A stretch of 64,000 nucleotides of DNA from Janthinobacterium sp. 61 (lineage in GTDB: Bacteria > Pseudomonadota > Gammaproteobacteria > Burkholderiales > Burkholderiaceae_D), in contig NZ_PJMQ01000001.1 in NCBI RefSeq assembly GCF_002846335.1, forward strand, positions 3,906,001 through 3,970,000, written 5' to 3'. Shown here one piece after another: positions 27,225-39,261 of the stretch (position 1 is the stretch's first letter; every line of letters begins with the position of its first letter). The position numbers were made by a program, and so were the translations under genes. The notes beneath the pieces were generated by a model. That model was given only the letters and a program-made list of their open reading frames with translations, was not told the origin of the DNA and searched no databases.

Positions 27225-27842
27225 CTACTTTACTGCCAGCGCCCGCTCGACAAAATCGAGGCGGTCCTGGCCCCAGTACCCTTCTCCATCGACGATGTAC
27301 CACGGCGAACCGAAGACGCTGGCGGCGGTGGCCGCTTCCGTATTGGCATCATATTCGGCCTGCACGCTGGCCGTTTCCGACGTCTTCAGCAACTGGCGGC
27401 CATCGAAACCGGCGTCAAGCGCGATCTGCACCAGTGTCTCTTCATCGCCGATATTGCGCTCTTCGGCCCATAGGCCGCGCATGATGGCGTGCGCCAGATT
27501 CAGCGACGCCTCCACGCCGTGCGCCAGGCGCGTGGCGATGATCAGCTTGGCCGATGCTTCCGGCGACACGGGGAAGAACTTTGGCTGCAAGGTCAGTGGC
27601 ACTTGCAAAAAGGCCGACCAGCGCGCCAGTTCGGCCAGGCGATACGCCTGGCGCTGCGGCGCGCGCTTGGCCAGCGGCAGGCCGCCCGAAACACTGAAGA
27701 CCTTGCCCAGGTCAAAGGGGCGCACGTCAATCTGTGCACCCGTCTTCGCGGCGATGGCCATCAGGCGCGCGTGCCCCAGGTAGGTCCACGGCGAGTGGGG
27801 CGCGAAGAAATACTGCACGACTTTGCTCTGGCTTGCACTCAT
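27225..27842 (-). CDS. DsbA-fold 2-hydroxychromene-2-carboxylate isomerase family protein
   Basis: A 205-residue protein of the kappa-GST/HCCA isomerase family. YFFAPHSPWTYLGHARL at residues 11-27 matches the family's active-site region (SPW in place of a CxxC), and GVFGSPWY-type SVFGSPWYIVDGEGYWGQDRL lies near the C terminus. Members act in aromatic compound degradation or as glutathione-dependent isomerases. No other aromatic pathway genes are nearby, so the substrate is unknown. It is 10 bp downstream of the HemJ-like gene on the same strand. Confidence 0.85.
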   Translation of the reverse strand: MSASQSKVVQYFFAPHSPWTYLGHARLMAIAAKTGAQIDVRPFDLGKVFSVSGGLPLAKRAPQRQAYRLAELARWSAFLQVPLTLQPKFFPVSPEASAKLIIATRLAHGVEASLNLAHAIMRGLWAEERNIGDEETLVQIALDAGFDGRQLLKTSETASVQAEYDANTEAATAASVFGSPWYIVDGEGYWGQDRLDFVERALAVK

Positions 27843-27852
27843 CTCGATTCCC

Positions 27853-28290
27853 TTAGAAAGGCTTGACCACGACCAGCACGACGACGGCCAGCAGCATCAC
27901 CACCGGCACTTCATTAAACCAGCGGAACCAGGTGTGGCTGCGCTTGTTGATACCTTTTTCAAACTTGCGCAGGATGGAACCGCAGGCGTGGTGGTAGCCA
28001 AGCAGCAGCACCACGAACGTCAGCTTGGCGTGCATCCAGCCCGGTATCTTCACGCGGCCTTCACCCCCACCGTACAGCATCCACATCAACGCCAGCCCCA
28101 GGACCATCGCCGGCAGCGCCAGCAGAGACATGAAACGATACAGCTTGCGCGCCATCAGCAACAGTCGCTCGGTGGCCACCGTTTCCGTCTCCATCGCCAG
28201 GTTCACGAAAATACGCGGCAAATAAAACAGGCCGGCAAACCAGGACATGACGAAGATGATGTGAAAGGCTTTGGTCCAGAGAAAGAGCAT
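27853..28290 (-). CDS. hemJ: HemJ/CopD-like membrane protein (putative protoporphyrinogen oxidase)
   Basis: A 145-residue protein with four membrane helices. TKAFHIIFVMSWFAGLFYLPRIFV at the N terminus carries the conserved His and Arg of HemJ. PGWMHAKLTFVVLLLGYHHACG contains the WxHxK block and a further conserved His pair. HemJ oxidises protoporphyrinogen IX to protoporphyrin IX in many bacteria lacking HemG or HemY. The related CopD family cannot be excluded from sequence alone. It follows proA by 69 bp on the same strand. Confidence 0.82.
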   Translation of the reverse strand: MLFLWTKAFHIIFVMSWFAGLFYLPRIFVNLAMETETVATERLLLMARKLYRFMSLLALPAMVLGLALMWMLYGGGEGRVKIPGWMHAKLTFVVLLLGYHHACGSILRKFEKGINKRSHTWFRWFNEVPVVMLLAVVVLVVVKPF

Positions 28291-28359
28291 GGGGTTCCCA
28301 GTGTCGAGGTGGAGAAAAATGAGAGCACGGGCCGCCTTGTGGGCAACCCGCGAAAGAGG

Positions 28360-29643
28360 CTATTTACGGACTTCGCCGTGGCCAAATACCACGTACTTGA
28401 GCGATGTAAGTCCTTCCAGTCCCACCGGGCCACGCGCGTGCAGCTTGTCGTTCGAGATACCTATCTCGGCGCCCAGTCCATATTCAAAACCATCGGCAAA
28501 ACGCGTCGATGCGTTCACCATCACCGAGGCGGAATCGACTTCGCGCAGGAAGCGCAGCGCATCGCTGTAATCTTCCGTAATGATGGACTCGGTGTGCTTC
28601 GATGAATACTGGTTGATGTGGTCCATCGCTTCGTCGATGCCGTCGACTACCTTTACCGACAAGATCGCCGCCAGGTATTCGGTGCGCCAGTCTTCTTCGG
28701 TGGCGGGCACCAGGTGCGGATAGGAAGCGGCGGCCAGGATCGCATGGCTTTCAGGATCGGCACGCAGTTCCACCTGCTTGGTCAGGTACAGTTCGGCCAG
28801 CTGCGGCAGCACGGTAGCGGCAACGGCGCGCGACACCAGCAGGGTTTCCATGGTGTTGCAGGTGCCGTAGCGGTGACACTTCGCATTGAAGCCGATATCG
28901 ATCGCTTTCCTGATGTCGGCCTTGGCGTCGATATAGACGTGGCAGATGCCATCGAGGTGCTTGATCATCGGCACGGTAGCCTCTTCCATCAGGCGCGCGA
29001 TCAATCCCTTGCCGCCGCGCGGCACGATGACGTCCACGTATTGCGGCATGGTGATGAGGGCACCGACGGCGGCGCGGTCGGTGGTGTCGATCACTTGCAC
29101 GGCATCGGCCGGGAGACCTGCTCCCAGCAGGCCCTCTGCCACCAACTTGGCCAGCGCGCGATTACAATGAATGGCTTCCGAACCACCGCGCAAAATCGTC
29201 GCGTTGCCGCTCTTGATGCACAGGCCGGCGGCGTCCACCGTCACGTTCGGGCGCGCTTCATAGATGATGCCGATGACGCCCAGCGGCACGCGCATCTGCC
29301 CCACCTGGATGCCTGTCGGACGGAATTTCATGTTCGAGATCTCGCCGATCGGGTCGGCCAGCGCGACGATTTGCGTCAAGCCTTCGACCATGGTGGCAAT
29401 GGCGGCGTCGGACAGGGTCAGACGGTCAAGCATGGCCGGCGCCAGGCCGGCGGCTGCAGCCGCATCGAGGTCGCGCTGATTGGCAGCGCGCAGCAGGTCC
29501 GCGTCGCGCACGATGGCGGCGGCGATCAGGGTCAAGGCGCGGTTGCGCGTGGCGCTATCGGCACGCGCCATGGCGCGCGAAGCGACGCGCGCGCGCGTAC
29601 CCACGTCCTGCATATATTCTGTGATGTCCATGCTCGTATCCAT
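28360..29643 (-). CDS. proA: Gamma-glutamyl phosphate reductase
   Basis: A 427-residue aldehyde-dehydrogenase-fold enzyme that reduces gamma-glutamyl phosphate to glutamate semialdehyde in proline synthesis. [30 protein letters not shown] is the ProA signature. [15 protein letters not shown] holds the catalytic Cys, and [48 protein letters not shown] closes the protein. ATGs at 29643 and 29631 are both possible; neither has a strong ribosome site. It follows holA by 11 bp, as in other betaproteobacteria. proB is not in the window. Confidence 0.97.
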   Translation of the reverse strand: MDTSMDITEYMQDVGTRARVASRAMARADSATRNRALTLIAAAIVRDADLLRAANQRDLDAAAAAGLAPAMLDRLTLSDAAIATMVEGLTQIVALADPIGEISNMKFRPTGIQVGQMRVPLGVIGIIYEARPNVTVDAAGLCIKSGNATILRGGSEAIHCNRALAKLVAEGLLGAGLPADAVQVIDTTDRAAVGALITMPQYVDVIVPRGGKGLIARLMEEATVPMIKHLDGICHVYIDAKADIRKAIDIGFNAKCHRYGTCNTMETLLVSRAVAATVLPQLAELYLTKQVELRADPESHAILAAASYPHLVPATEEDWRTEYLAAILSVKVVDGIDEAMDHINQYSSKHTESIITEDYSDALRFLREVDSASVMVNASTRFADGFEYGLGAEIGISNDKLHARGPVGLEGLTSLKYVVFGHGEVRK

Positions 29644-29654
29644 AGTGTAAGAAC

Positions 29655-30671
29655 CTAACCTCGGGCGATCTTCAGGCCCAGCTGCAGCATGGCATCCCAG
29701 GCATCGCCTGCATATCCCTTGGCGCGCAAGCCCTTGATCATCTTGTCAACCTGCGCCGCCTGCTGCAGCGCCGCTTCCAGCACGGGCAGCGAAATGCGCC
29801 GCAGGGCCGGTTCCATCATCCGCTCGCGCGGTCCCCAGATGCGGTATTCCTTCAGCAGCGCGCCCAATGGGCGCCCTTGTGCCATCCCGGCCTTCAATTT
29901 TAACAGCGTGCGAATTTCCTCGGAGACGGCCCACAAGACCAGCGGCAGCGCCTCACCCTCGCCTTTCAAGCCTTCGAGCATGCGCACCAGGCGCGCCGGA
30001 TCGCCGGCCAGCATGGCTTCGGACAGCTTGAAGACATCGTAACGGGCCACGTTCAGCACCGCGTCCTGCACTTGCTCATACGTCAGCTTGCCCGCTGCAT
30101 GCAGCAAGCCCAGTTTCTGGATTTCCTGGTGTGCCGCCAGCAAATTGCCCTCCACCCGTTCGGCGATGAAGTCGATGCTGGCCCGTTCGGCACTTTGTCC
30201 CTGCGCGGCCAGGCGCTGGGATATCCACGCAGGCAACTGTGCCCGCTCCACATTCGGAATCTCGATATATACGGCCGCCTGCTGCAGGCTGGCGACCCAC
30301 GCCGCCTTCTGCGTGGCCCAGTCCAGCTTGGGCAAGGTGATCAGCGTCAGGTTGTCGGGGCTGAGGTTTTTCGCATAGCTTTGCAACGCCGCCCCGCCAT
30401 CCTTGCCCGGCTTGCCGGTAGGGATGCGCAGTTCGATCAGTTTCTTATCGCCAAACAGCGACAGCTCCTGGTTTGCCGCCAGCAGTTCGCCCCACTTGAA
30501 GCTGCGCTCCACCGTCAGCACGTCGCGTTCGGAATAACCCTGCGCGCGCGCTGCGCGGCGGATCTTGTCGGCCGCTTCCAGCGCCAGCAAGTGCTCGTCG
30601 CTGGTGATCACATATAGCTGCGCCAGCGGCTTGGCCACATGCCCGTCGAGCGCGTCTATCCGCAATTGCAT
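29655..30671 (-). CDS. holA: DNA polymerase III subunit delta
   Basis: A 338-residue clamp-loader subunit that opens the beta sliding clamp. The N terminus [24 protein letters not shown] is the divergent P-loop-like start of Hol[24 protein letters not shown] and the domain II/III helices ([42 protein letters not shown]) follow. The length and gene order (leuS-lptE-holA-proA) match betaproteobacterial genomes. It starts 10 bp after lptE. Confidence 0.95.
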   Translation of the reverse strand: MQLRIDALDGHVAKPLAQLYVITSDEHLLALEAADKIRRAARAQGYSERDVLTVERSFKWGELLAANQELSLFGDKKLIELRIPTGKPGKDGGAALQSYAKNLSPDNLTLITLPKLDWATQKAAWVASLQQAAVYIEIPNVERAQLPAWISQRLAAQGQSAERASIDFIAERVEGNLLAAHQEIQKLGLLHAAGKLTYEQVQDAVLNVARYDVFKLSEAMLAGDPARLVRMLEGLKGEGEALPLVLWAVSEEIRTLLKLKAGMAQGRPLGALLKEYRIWGPRERMMEPALRRISLPVLEAALQQAAQVDKMIKGLRAKGYAGDAWDAMLQLGLKIARG

Positions 30672-30681
30672 GGCGTCCCCG

Positions 30682-31281
30682 TTACTGCTGCGGGGCTGCC
30701 GGCGCGACCGGAGTCACAGGCGCCACTGGCGCCACCGACATGGCCGGCAGCACCGGCTTGATGGCGGCCAGGCGGCGCATGATCTGCTGGACCAGGTCGT
30801 TGCGCATGTCGCGGTACAGCGCCGCCTCCTCGGTTTCCTTGGCCAGTACCTGCGACTCGTCGAAGGTGATCGGACGCACCAGGCTGATGGTCGTCGGTGC
30901 CAGCAACTGGTTGCCCGCCTTGTCCACGACGCGGAAATTGATCGAATAGCCAAGTTGATACTCTTGTACGCGGCCATTTTTGTTCAGCGACAAAATGGTC
31001 TTGGTACGATTCCTCTCCGGGTCGGTGAGCACTTCAAGGACAGCGTCGGCGCCATCCTTGGTGTCGACCACCTCCGTGCTGCCAATGGCGCGGATATAGC
31101 GCTTCAGGCCGATCGCCAGCGGCGATGTCTCGGGCAAGCCGATGTACATCGTCGCGAACGGCAGCATGAAACTGCCGTTCGAACCGCGCAAATGAAAGCC
31201 GCAGGCCGACAGCAGGACGGTCAGGCCCAACGCCAGCACGGCGCGGCGGCCCAACAGCGATACTTGAGAGGAGGTCGTCAT
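30682..31281 (-). CDS. lptE: LPS-assembly lipoprotein LptE
   Basis: A 199-residue outer-membrane lipoprotein that plugs the LptD barrel and helps insert LPS. The signal peptide ends in the lipobox LSAC, followed by GFHLRGS, the hallmark of LptE/RlpB. The core has YIGLPETSPLAIGLKRYIR and LVRPITFDESQVLAKETEEAALYRDMRNDLVQQIMRRLA. The C terminus has a Pro/Ala/Val tail (APVAPVTPVAPAAPQQ) beyond the folded domain. The ATG at 31281 has GAGAGGAGG just upstream and lies 2 bp after the leuS stop, so it is coupled to leuS. Confidence 0.95.
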   Translation of the reverse strand: MTTSSQVSLLGRRAVLALGLTVLLSACGFHLRGSNGSFMLPFATMYIGLPETSPLAIGLKRYIRAIGSTEVVDTKDGADAVLEVLTDPERNRTKTILSLNKNGRVQEYQLGYSINFRVVDKAGNQLLAPTTISLVRPITFDESQVLAKETEEAALYRDMRNDLVQQIMRRLAAIKPVLPAMSVAPVAPVTPVAPAAPQQ

Positions 31282-31283
31282 GA

Positions 31284-33956
<2,673 letters not shown>

Positions 33957-34092
33957 TTATACTGGTTGTCGCCACCTGATAGCGCGGCACGCTGGCGGCC
34001 CGGGCCGGCAAATTTTGGCAGGCGCACGATTACGCTATGTCATATGCAAAAATATATATGCAACAATCTTATTCTTTACTTCAAGTCTTGCC

Positions 34093-34857
34093 ATGATCGT
34101 CTACCAGGAATATATGCCCATTCCCGCCCTGCGGCCCTGGCTGGACTGTGTCTGGACGTGCCGCGTGCAGACGGACGCGACGCCCCTGACACACCAGGTC
34201 CTGCCGGACAATTGCATCGACATCCTGTGCCAGGACCAGCAGGATGCCAGCTTTGCCGTGGGCATGATGACGGCGCCGATTGCCGTTGTCAGCCACGGTC
34301 TCGTGCAAACGGTGGCGGCCCGCTTCAAGCCGGGCGCGGCGGCACGCTTCTTCCAGCTGCCCTTGTGCGAACTGAGCGATGGCCGCACGGGGCTGCAGCA
34401 GTTGTGGGGCCGCGAGCTGGCGGCGCGCCTGGCTGACGCGCTGTGGAGCGAGCCCTTGTCCAACGCGCAAAGAGTTTCTGTTTTACAAGATTATCTGCTG
34501 CTGCGCCTGCACACAGCGCCGCCACGACGCCAGGCCACTGCAGCCGGGCATGCCATCGCGGCCATCGAGGCGGCATCCGGCCAGGTACGCGTGGAGGGAC
34601 TGGCCGCACAGTTGGGCGTGTCGCGCCAGCACCTGGCGCTGCAATTTCGCCAGCACGTCGGCATCAGCCCGAAATTGTTTGCCCGTATCTGCCGTTTTCG
34701 CGCCGCCAGCAAGGGGCTGACACACCTGGCGGGGCAGCCAGACTGGGCGCAAGTGGCCTTGCAATTCGGTTATTTCGACCAGTCGCACCTGATCCACGAT
34801 TTCCAGGATTTCGCCCACACTTCGCCCGAAGCCTGGCTGACGGGCCGACGCGCGTGA
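34093..34857 (+). CDS. AraC family transcriptional regulator
   Basis: A 254-residue regulator. An N-terminal domain of the DUF6597 type (EYMPIPALRPWLDCVWTCRV, LPDNCIDILC, VAARFKPGAAARFFQLP) is joined to two C-terminal AraC helix-turn-helix units (VEGLAAQLGVSRQHLALQFRQHVGISPKLFARI and ALQFGYFDQSHLIHDFQDF). The ligand is unknown. The ATG at 34093 gives the family-typical MIVYQEYMP start. The next gene, 91 bp downstream on the same strand, is a VOC protein that may be its target. Confidence 0.88.
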   Translation: MIVYQEYMPIPALRPWLDCVWTCRVQTDATPLTHQVLPDNCIDILCQDQQDASFAVGMMTAPIAVVSHGLVQTVAARFKPGAAARFFQLPLCELSDGRTGLQQLWGRELAARLADALWSEPLSNAQRVSVLQDYLLLRLHTAPPRRQATAAGHAIAAIEAASGQVRVEGLAAQLGVSRQHLALQFRQHVGISPKLFARICRFRAASKGLTHLAGQPDWAQVALQFGYFDQSHLIHDFQDFAHTSPEAWLTGRRA

Positions 34858-34948
34858 GCAGCTTCCATTTTTCCAATCGCGCGGCGCGCGCCGGTGGCAT
34901 GATGACGCCAGGTATTTCGCCGACTATGTCAACCAACAGGAGCAGAAC

Positions 34949-35314
34949 ATGATCAAGGGCTTGCGCACCGTCACCTATCCCGTCCCCGACCTGGACAAGG
35001 CCAAGGCCTGGTACAGCCAGGTATTTGGCACCACGCCGTATTTCGACCAGCCTTTTTATGTGGGTTTTGCCATCGGCGGCTTCGAGCTTGGGCTGCTGCC
35101 AGGCGGCGAGCCAGGCACGCAAGGCAGCGTGACCTACTGGGGCGTGGACGGCATCGAGCAAGAAGTCGAGCGCATTATCAAGCTGGGCGGCACCCTGCAC
35201 CATCCGATCACGGACGTGGGCGATGGCATCCGCACGGTGGAATTGCTCGACCCGTTTGGCAACCAGATTGGCCTCATCGACAATCCCCATTTCGACACTG
35301 GCAAAGTCGCTTAA
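34949..35314 (+). CDS. VOC (glyoxalase/bleomycin-resistance-like) family protein
   Basis: A 121-residue single VOC module with the two beta-alpha-beta-beta-beta halves visible: LRTVTYPVPDLDKAKAWYSQVFGTTPYF and GSVTYWGVDGIEQEVERIIKLGGTL, ending VELLDPFGNQIGLIDNP. Families of this fold include metal enzymes and drug-binding proteins; metal ligands cannot be assigned with certainty. AGGAGCAGAAC precedes the ATG. It converges with the LysR gene and overlaps its stop by 4 bp. Confidence 0.87.
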   Translation: MIKGLRTVTYPVPDLDKAKAWYSQVFGTTPYFDQPFYVGFAIGGFELGLLPGGEPGTQGSVTYWGVDGIEQEVERIIKLGGTLHHPITDVGDGIRTVELLDPFGNQIGLIDNPHFDTGKVA

Positions 35315-36216
35315 GCCGCTTCGCCCTGCAGCCATGCGCGGAATTGCTGCAAGGCCGTCTTTTCATGCGCCGTTTCGGGCGTGATCAGGTAATACGCCCG
35401 CTGGCCGCGTAGTGGGCGCTCGCATACGATGCGCAGTTCGCCACGCGCCAGTTCCGCTTCGACCAGCATGCGCGGCAGCAGGACTGCACCTTGCCCTTGC
35501 ACGGCCGCCATGGCCAGCATGGAAAACAGTTCGTAGCGGGCGCCATAGTGCACCCCATCGCGCCCCTCTCCCTCGACCTGCATGGCGTCAAACCACTGGC
35601 GCCAGGCGCCCGGACGCGTACTTTGTTGCAACAAGGTCAGTTCCAGCAAGTCCTGCGGCTGCCAATGGCTGCGCGCCGCCAGCAGACGGGGACTGGCGAC
35701 GGGCACGATTTCTTCATGCATGAGCAAGGTGGCGCGCGTGCCAGGCCAGCGTGCCAGCTGCTCTGGCGTGCCCGCGTACAGGGCGCCGTCGTATTCCGTA
35801 TCGGCAAACATGAACGGTTTCGTATAGGCATCGATATGCACGACGATGTCGGGATGCTGTCCCGCCAGCGAGGACAGCCGTGGCATCAGCCAGCGTGTGG
35901 CAAAGGTGGGCACGGAAGCGAGCTGCAAGGCGCCGCCACCGCCCTGGCGCGCCATGGTATCGAGCGTGTCGCGCTCCAGACCATCGAGGCGCGCCGCGAT
36001 CTGGCGCGCATACGCGGCGCCGGCGCTGGTCAGCAGTACGCCATGGCGCGTGCGCTGGAACAGTTGCACACCGAGAAAACTTTCCAAGGACGATATCTGC
36101 CGCGACACGGCGCTTTGCGTCAGCGACAGTTCGCGTGCCGCGTGCGTGTAGCTCTGGTGGCGGGCAGCGGCCTCGAAACAATGTAAAGCTTGCAGCATCG
36201 GAATTTTGCGTGACAT
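35311..36216 (-). CDS. LysR family regulator, probably of glutarate catabolism (GcdR-like)
   Basis: A 301-residue GcvA-type LysR protein. The N-terminal helix-turn-helix is [42 protein letters not shown]. The effector domain shows [25 protein letters not shown] and [20 protein letters not shown]. It is divergent from gcdH, and a perfect palindrome lies between them, the arrangement known for GcdR in pseudomonads. The ATG at 36216 was chosen because earlier starts would lie inside the operator region. Confidence 0.88.
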   Translation of the reverse strand: MSRKIPMLQALHCFEAAARHQSYTHAARELSLTQSAVSRQISSLESFLGVQLFQRTRHGVLLTSAGAAYARQIAARLDGLERDTLDTMARQGGGGALQLASVPTFATRWLMPRLSSLAGQHPDIVVHIDAYTKPFMFADTEYDGALYAGTPEQLARWPGTRATLLMHEEIVPVASPRLLAARSHWQPQDLLELTLLQQSTRPGAWRQWFDAMQVEGEGRDGVHYGARYELFSMLAMAAVQGQGAVLLPRMLVEAELARGELRIVCERPLRGQRAYYLITPETAHEKTALQQFRAWLQGEAA

Positions 36217-36254
36217 GGGGCTTCCTGGCCGGTGAAAGATACCAGTATGCCGCA

Positions 36255-36277
36255 AGATATGCATAACAAGCATATCT
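36255..36277. promoter_or_regulatory. Palindrome AGATATGC-N7-GCATATCT, candidate LysR operator for gcdH
   Basis: It has 8-bp perfect arms around a 7-bp spacer and contains a T-N11-A LysR box. It lies 38 bp from the LysR start and 98 bp from the gcdH start, in the shared promoter region. Confidence 0.65.
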
Positions 36278-36375
36278 GGGTGCAAAAAAATCGTTTGCGC
36301 AAGGCTAGGCAAGAACCTACCATGAGCCATATTCAATCTTGCGCCGATCACCGGCGCTCACCTGCGAGGCCTGTG

Positions 36376-37554
36376 ATGAGCAAAACCGTATTCGACTGGA
36401 ATTCCCCCCTGCTGCTGGAAGAACAACTGACGGGCGACGAACGCGCCGTGCTGGAAGCGGCCCGCGACTATTGCCAGGGCAGCCTGGTGCCGCGCGTGCT
36501 CGAATCGTTCCGCCATGGCCGCACGGATGCCGCCATCTTCCGCGAAATGGGCGAACTGGGCTTGCTGGGCACGACGATACCCGAAGAATACGGCGGCGCC
36601 GGCCTGAACTACGTCTGCTACGGCCTGGCCGCGCGCGAAGTCGAGCGCGTCGATTCGGGCTACCGCTCGATGATGAGCGTGCAATCGTCGCTGGTGATGG
36701 TGCCAATCAATGCCTTCGGCAACGAAGAAACGAAACAGAAATACCTGCCGAAACTGGCAACGGGCGAATTCATCGGCTGCTTCGGCTTGACAGAACCGAA
36801 CCACGGCTCCGATCCTGGCAGCATGGTCACGCGCGCGCGCAAAGTGCCGGGTGGCTACAGCCTGTCCGGCGCCAAGATGTGGATCACCAACAGCCCCATC
36901 GCCGATGTGTTCGTCGTCTGGGCCAAGGACGATGAAGGCGCGATCCGCGGTTTCGTGCTGGAAAAAGGCTGGAAAGGCCTGTCGGCGCCGGAAATCCATG
37001 GCAAGGTCGGCTTGCGCACCAGCATCACCGGTGAAATCGTCATGGATGAAGTATTTTGCCCGGAAGAAAATGCCTTCCCCGACGTGCGCGGCTTGAAAGG
37101 CCCGTTCACATGCCTGAACAGCGCCCGCTACGGCATCGCCTGGGGCGCACTGGGCGCGGCCGAAGACTGCTACCTGAAAGCGCGCCAATACACGATGGAC
37201 CGCCAGCAATTCGGCCGCCCTCTTGCTGCGAATCAATTGGTGCAAAAGAAACTGGCGGATATGCTGACGGAAATCACCATGGGCTTGCAGGGCTGCTTGC
37301 GCCTGGGCCGCATGAAGGATGAGGGTTCGGCCGCAGTGGAAATCACGTCTATCATGAAACGCAACAGCTGCGGCAAGGCGCTCGATATTGCCCGCATGGC
37401 GCGCGACATGATGGGCGGCAACGGCATTTCCGACGAGTTCGGCGTCATCCGCCACCTGGTCAACCTGGAAGTGGTCAACACCTATGAAGGTACGCACGAT
37501 GTGCACGCGCTGATCATCGGCCGCGCCATCACCGGCATCGCCGCCTTCAACTAA
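36376..37554 (+). CDS. gcdH: Glutaryl-CoA dehydrogenase
   Basis: A 392-residue FAD enzyme that dehydrogenates and decarboxylates glutaryl-CoA to crotonyl-CoA in lysine and glutarate breakdown. [33 protein letters not shown] and [21 protein letters not shown] are typical of GcdH. The C-terminal [20 protein letters not shown] carries the catalytic Glu, with the EGTHDVH variant specific to this subfamily. The length fits. The ATG at 36376 follows GCGAGG; longer frames would run through the operator. It overlaps the CoA-transferase start by one base (TAATG). Confidence 0.95.
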   Translation: MSKTVFDWNSPLLLEEQLTGDERAVLEAARDYCQGSLVPRVLESFRHGRTDAAIFREMGELGLLGTTIPEEYGGAGLNYVCYGLAAREVERVDSGYRSMMSVQSSLVMVPINAFGNEETKQKYLPKLATGEFIGCFGLTEPNHGSDPGSMVTRARKVPGGYSLSGAKMWITNSPIADVFVVWAKDDEGAIRGFVLEKGWKGLSAPEIHGKVGLRTSITGEIVMDEVFCPEENAFPDVRGLKGPFTCLNSARYGIAWGALGAAEDCYLKARQYTMDRQQFGRPLAANQLVQKKLADMLTEITMGLQGCLRLGRMKDEGSAAVEITSIMKRNSCGKALDIARMARDMMGGNGISDEFGVIRHLVNLEVVNTYEGTHDVHALIIGRAITGIAAFN

Positions 37555-38813
37555 TGGACGCCTTGGCTTCCACCCTCGCCTCCACCTTGCGGCCCGCGCC
37601 GCTGACCGGTTTGCGCGTGCTGGACCTGTCGCGCGTGCTGGCCGGCCCGTGGGCCGGGCAATTGCTGGCAGACCTGGGCGCCGACGTGGTCAAGGTTGAA
37701 CAGCCGGGCCGCGGCGACGACACGCGCTCGTGGGGACCGCCCTACCTGAAAGATGAAGACGGACGCGATACGGCCGAGGCCGCCTACTTCCAGTGCGCCA
37801 ACCGTAACAAGCGCTCGCTGTGCATCGACCTGGCCGCCCCTGAAGGCCAGGCGCTGGTGCGCCAGTTGGCAGCCGAAGCAGATGTCTTGCTGGAAAATTT
37901 CAAATTGGGTGGCTTGAAACAATATGGCCTCGATGCGGCCAGTTTGCTGGCACTCAACCCGCGCCTCGTGTACTGCTCCATCACGGGCTTTGGCCAGGAT
38001 GGACCATACGCGGCGCGCGCCGGCTATGACTTCCTGATCCAGGGTATGGGCGGCCTGATGAGCATCACGGGCGTGCCCGATGGCCAGCCTGGCGCCGGGC
38101 CGCAAAAAGTGGGCGTGGCGCAAACGGACATCATGACAGGCCTGTATGCCACCATCGCCGTGCAAGCGGCGCTGGCCGAACGCGAACGCTCGGGGCTGGG
38201 CCAGCATATCGACCTGGCCTTGCTGGACGTGCAAGTGGCGGCGCTGGGCAACCAGGCAGCCAATTACCTGTGCGGCGGCAAGGTACCCCAGCGCATGGGC
38301 AATGCGCATCCAAACATTGTTCCATATCAAGACTTTCCCACGGCCGATGGCGACATGATTTTGGCGATCGGCAACGACGGACAGTTTTCCCGCTTCTGCA
38401 CCGTCGCCGGCCACCCGGAATGGGCGCAGGACGAGCGTTTCATGACCAATCCGCAGCGCGTGGCGCACCGGGCGGTCTTGATCCCCTTGATGCGCCAGAC
38501 CACCGTGATGCGTACGACGGCCGAGTGGATCAGCGCCTTCGAGGCGCAAGCCGTGCCGTGCGGTCCCGTCAACCGCATCGACCAGGTCTTTGCTGACCCG
38601 CAAGTGCTTGCGCGTGGCTTGAAAGTGGAGATGCCGCATCCGACGGCGGGCACGGTGGCGCTGGTGGCCAACCCCGTGCGCCTGTCCGCCTCCCCGGTGC
38701 AGTACCGCTTGCCGCCGCCGTTGCTGGGGCAGCATACGCAGGAGGTATTGCAACAGTGGCTGGGATTGGAGAGTGCGGAGATTGACGGCTTGCGCGAGCG
38801 CAAGGTGGTGTAA
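37554..38813 (+). CDS. CaiB/BaiF family CoA-transferase (probably succinyl-CoA:glutarate CoA-transferase)
   Basis: A 419-residue family III CoA-transferase. RVLDLSRVLAGPWAGQLLADLGADVVKVEQP opens the fold. NRNKRSLCIDL and QTDIMTGLYA follow, the latter with the catalytic Asp192, then FPTADGDMILAIGNDGQFSRFC. Coupling to gcdH by a TAATG overlap points to activation of glutarate to glutaryl-CoA, as for human SUGCT and GcoT of pseudomonads. That substrate is inferred from context. It is followed by a palindromic repeat and a convergent barstar-like gene. Confidence 0.92.
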   Translation: MDALASTLASTLRPAPLTGLRVLDLSRVLAGPWAGQLLADLGADVVKVEQPGRGDDTRSWGPPYLKDEDGRDTAEAAYFQCANRNKRSLCIDLAAPEGQALVRQLAAEADVLLENFKLGGLKQYGLDAASLLALNPRLVYCSITGFGQDGPYAARAGYDFLIQGMGGLMSITGVPDGQPGAGPQKVGVAQTDIMTGLYATIAVQAALAERERSGLGQHIDLALLDVQVAALGNQAANYLCGGKVPQRMGNAHPNIVPYQDFPTADGDMILAIGNDGQFSRFCTVAGHPEWAQDERFMTNPQRVAHRAVLIPLMRQTTVMRTTAEWISAFEAQAVPCGPVNRIDQVFADPQVLARGLKVEMPHPTAGTVALVANPVRLSASPVQYRLPPPLLGQHTQEVLQQWLGLESAEIDGLRERKVV

Positions 38814-38829
38814 ATGTTGGTCGTCTGGA

Positions 38830-38921
38830 CGTAGGTCGGATTAGCGCTTGCGCGCAATCCGACTTGCACAGCCAACAATGTTGTCGGATTACGGCCCGCA
38901 GGGCCTAATCCGACCTACGAT
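38830..38921. repeat. Composite palindromic intergenic repeat (GTAGGTCGGATTA type)
   Basis: The outer arms CGTAGGTCGGATTA and TAATCCGACCTACG are inverted. Inside are two hairpins: GTCGGATT...AATCCGAC near 38835-38862 and GTCGGATTA...TAATCCGAC at 38883-38915. It fills the gap between two convergent genes. Similar sequences are widespread REP-like repeats in proteobacteria; it may also stop transcription from both sides. Confidence 0.8.
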
Positions 38922-38926
38922 TCTAT

Positions 38927-39253
38927 TCACTTGAGTACCAGTTTCAGCGCCGGCTTCTCGCCATAGTCTTCATAGCGCTCGTTGATGCCGGCGATGCAAA
39001 ACGTGATTTCTTCCAGCAAGTCCGGCGCCTGCGCCTTCATTGCCTCCGCGTCTTGCACGACAATTTCCAGCACCTCGTTTGGCTTCAGGCGGAACTGCGT
39101 CATGTTTTCGTCGTCGCGCAGATAGCTGAGGCAATCGACCCAGGCATCCATGTTGTTGCCGTAGAACGCGGGGAAACCGAACGCTGGCACGCATTGCGCG
39201 TGAAAGCTCGCTTCGTCGGAGATGTCTTTTCCATTCAGGATGGCAGTGGCCAT
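38927..39253 (-). CDS. Barstar-like protein (orphan)
   Basis: A 108-residue protein of the barstar family, small inhibitors of barnase-type ribonucleases. MATAILNGKDISDEASFHAQ gives the first strand and helix. FPAFYGNNMDAWVDCLSYL is the family hallmark, where the Asp/Trp helix plugs the RNase active site in characterised members. No barnase or other toxin gene is beside it: its neighbours are a CoA-transferase and dapB. It could be a solitary immunity protein or have a different partner. It is co-directional with dapB, 8 bp downstream of it. Confidence 0.87.
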   Translation of the reverse strand: MATAILNGKDISDEASFHAQCVPAFGFPAFYGNNMDAWVDCLSYLRDDENMTQFRLKPNEVLEIVVQDAEAMKAQAPDLLEEITFCIAGINERYEDYGEKPALKLVLK

Positions 39254-39261
39254 GGTCTTCC

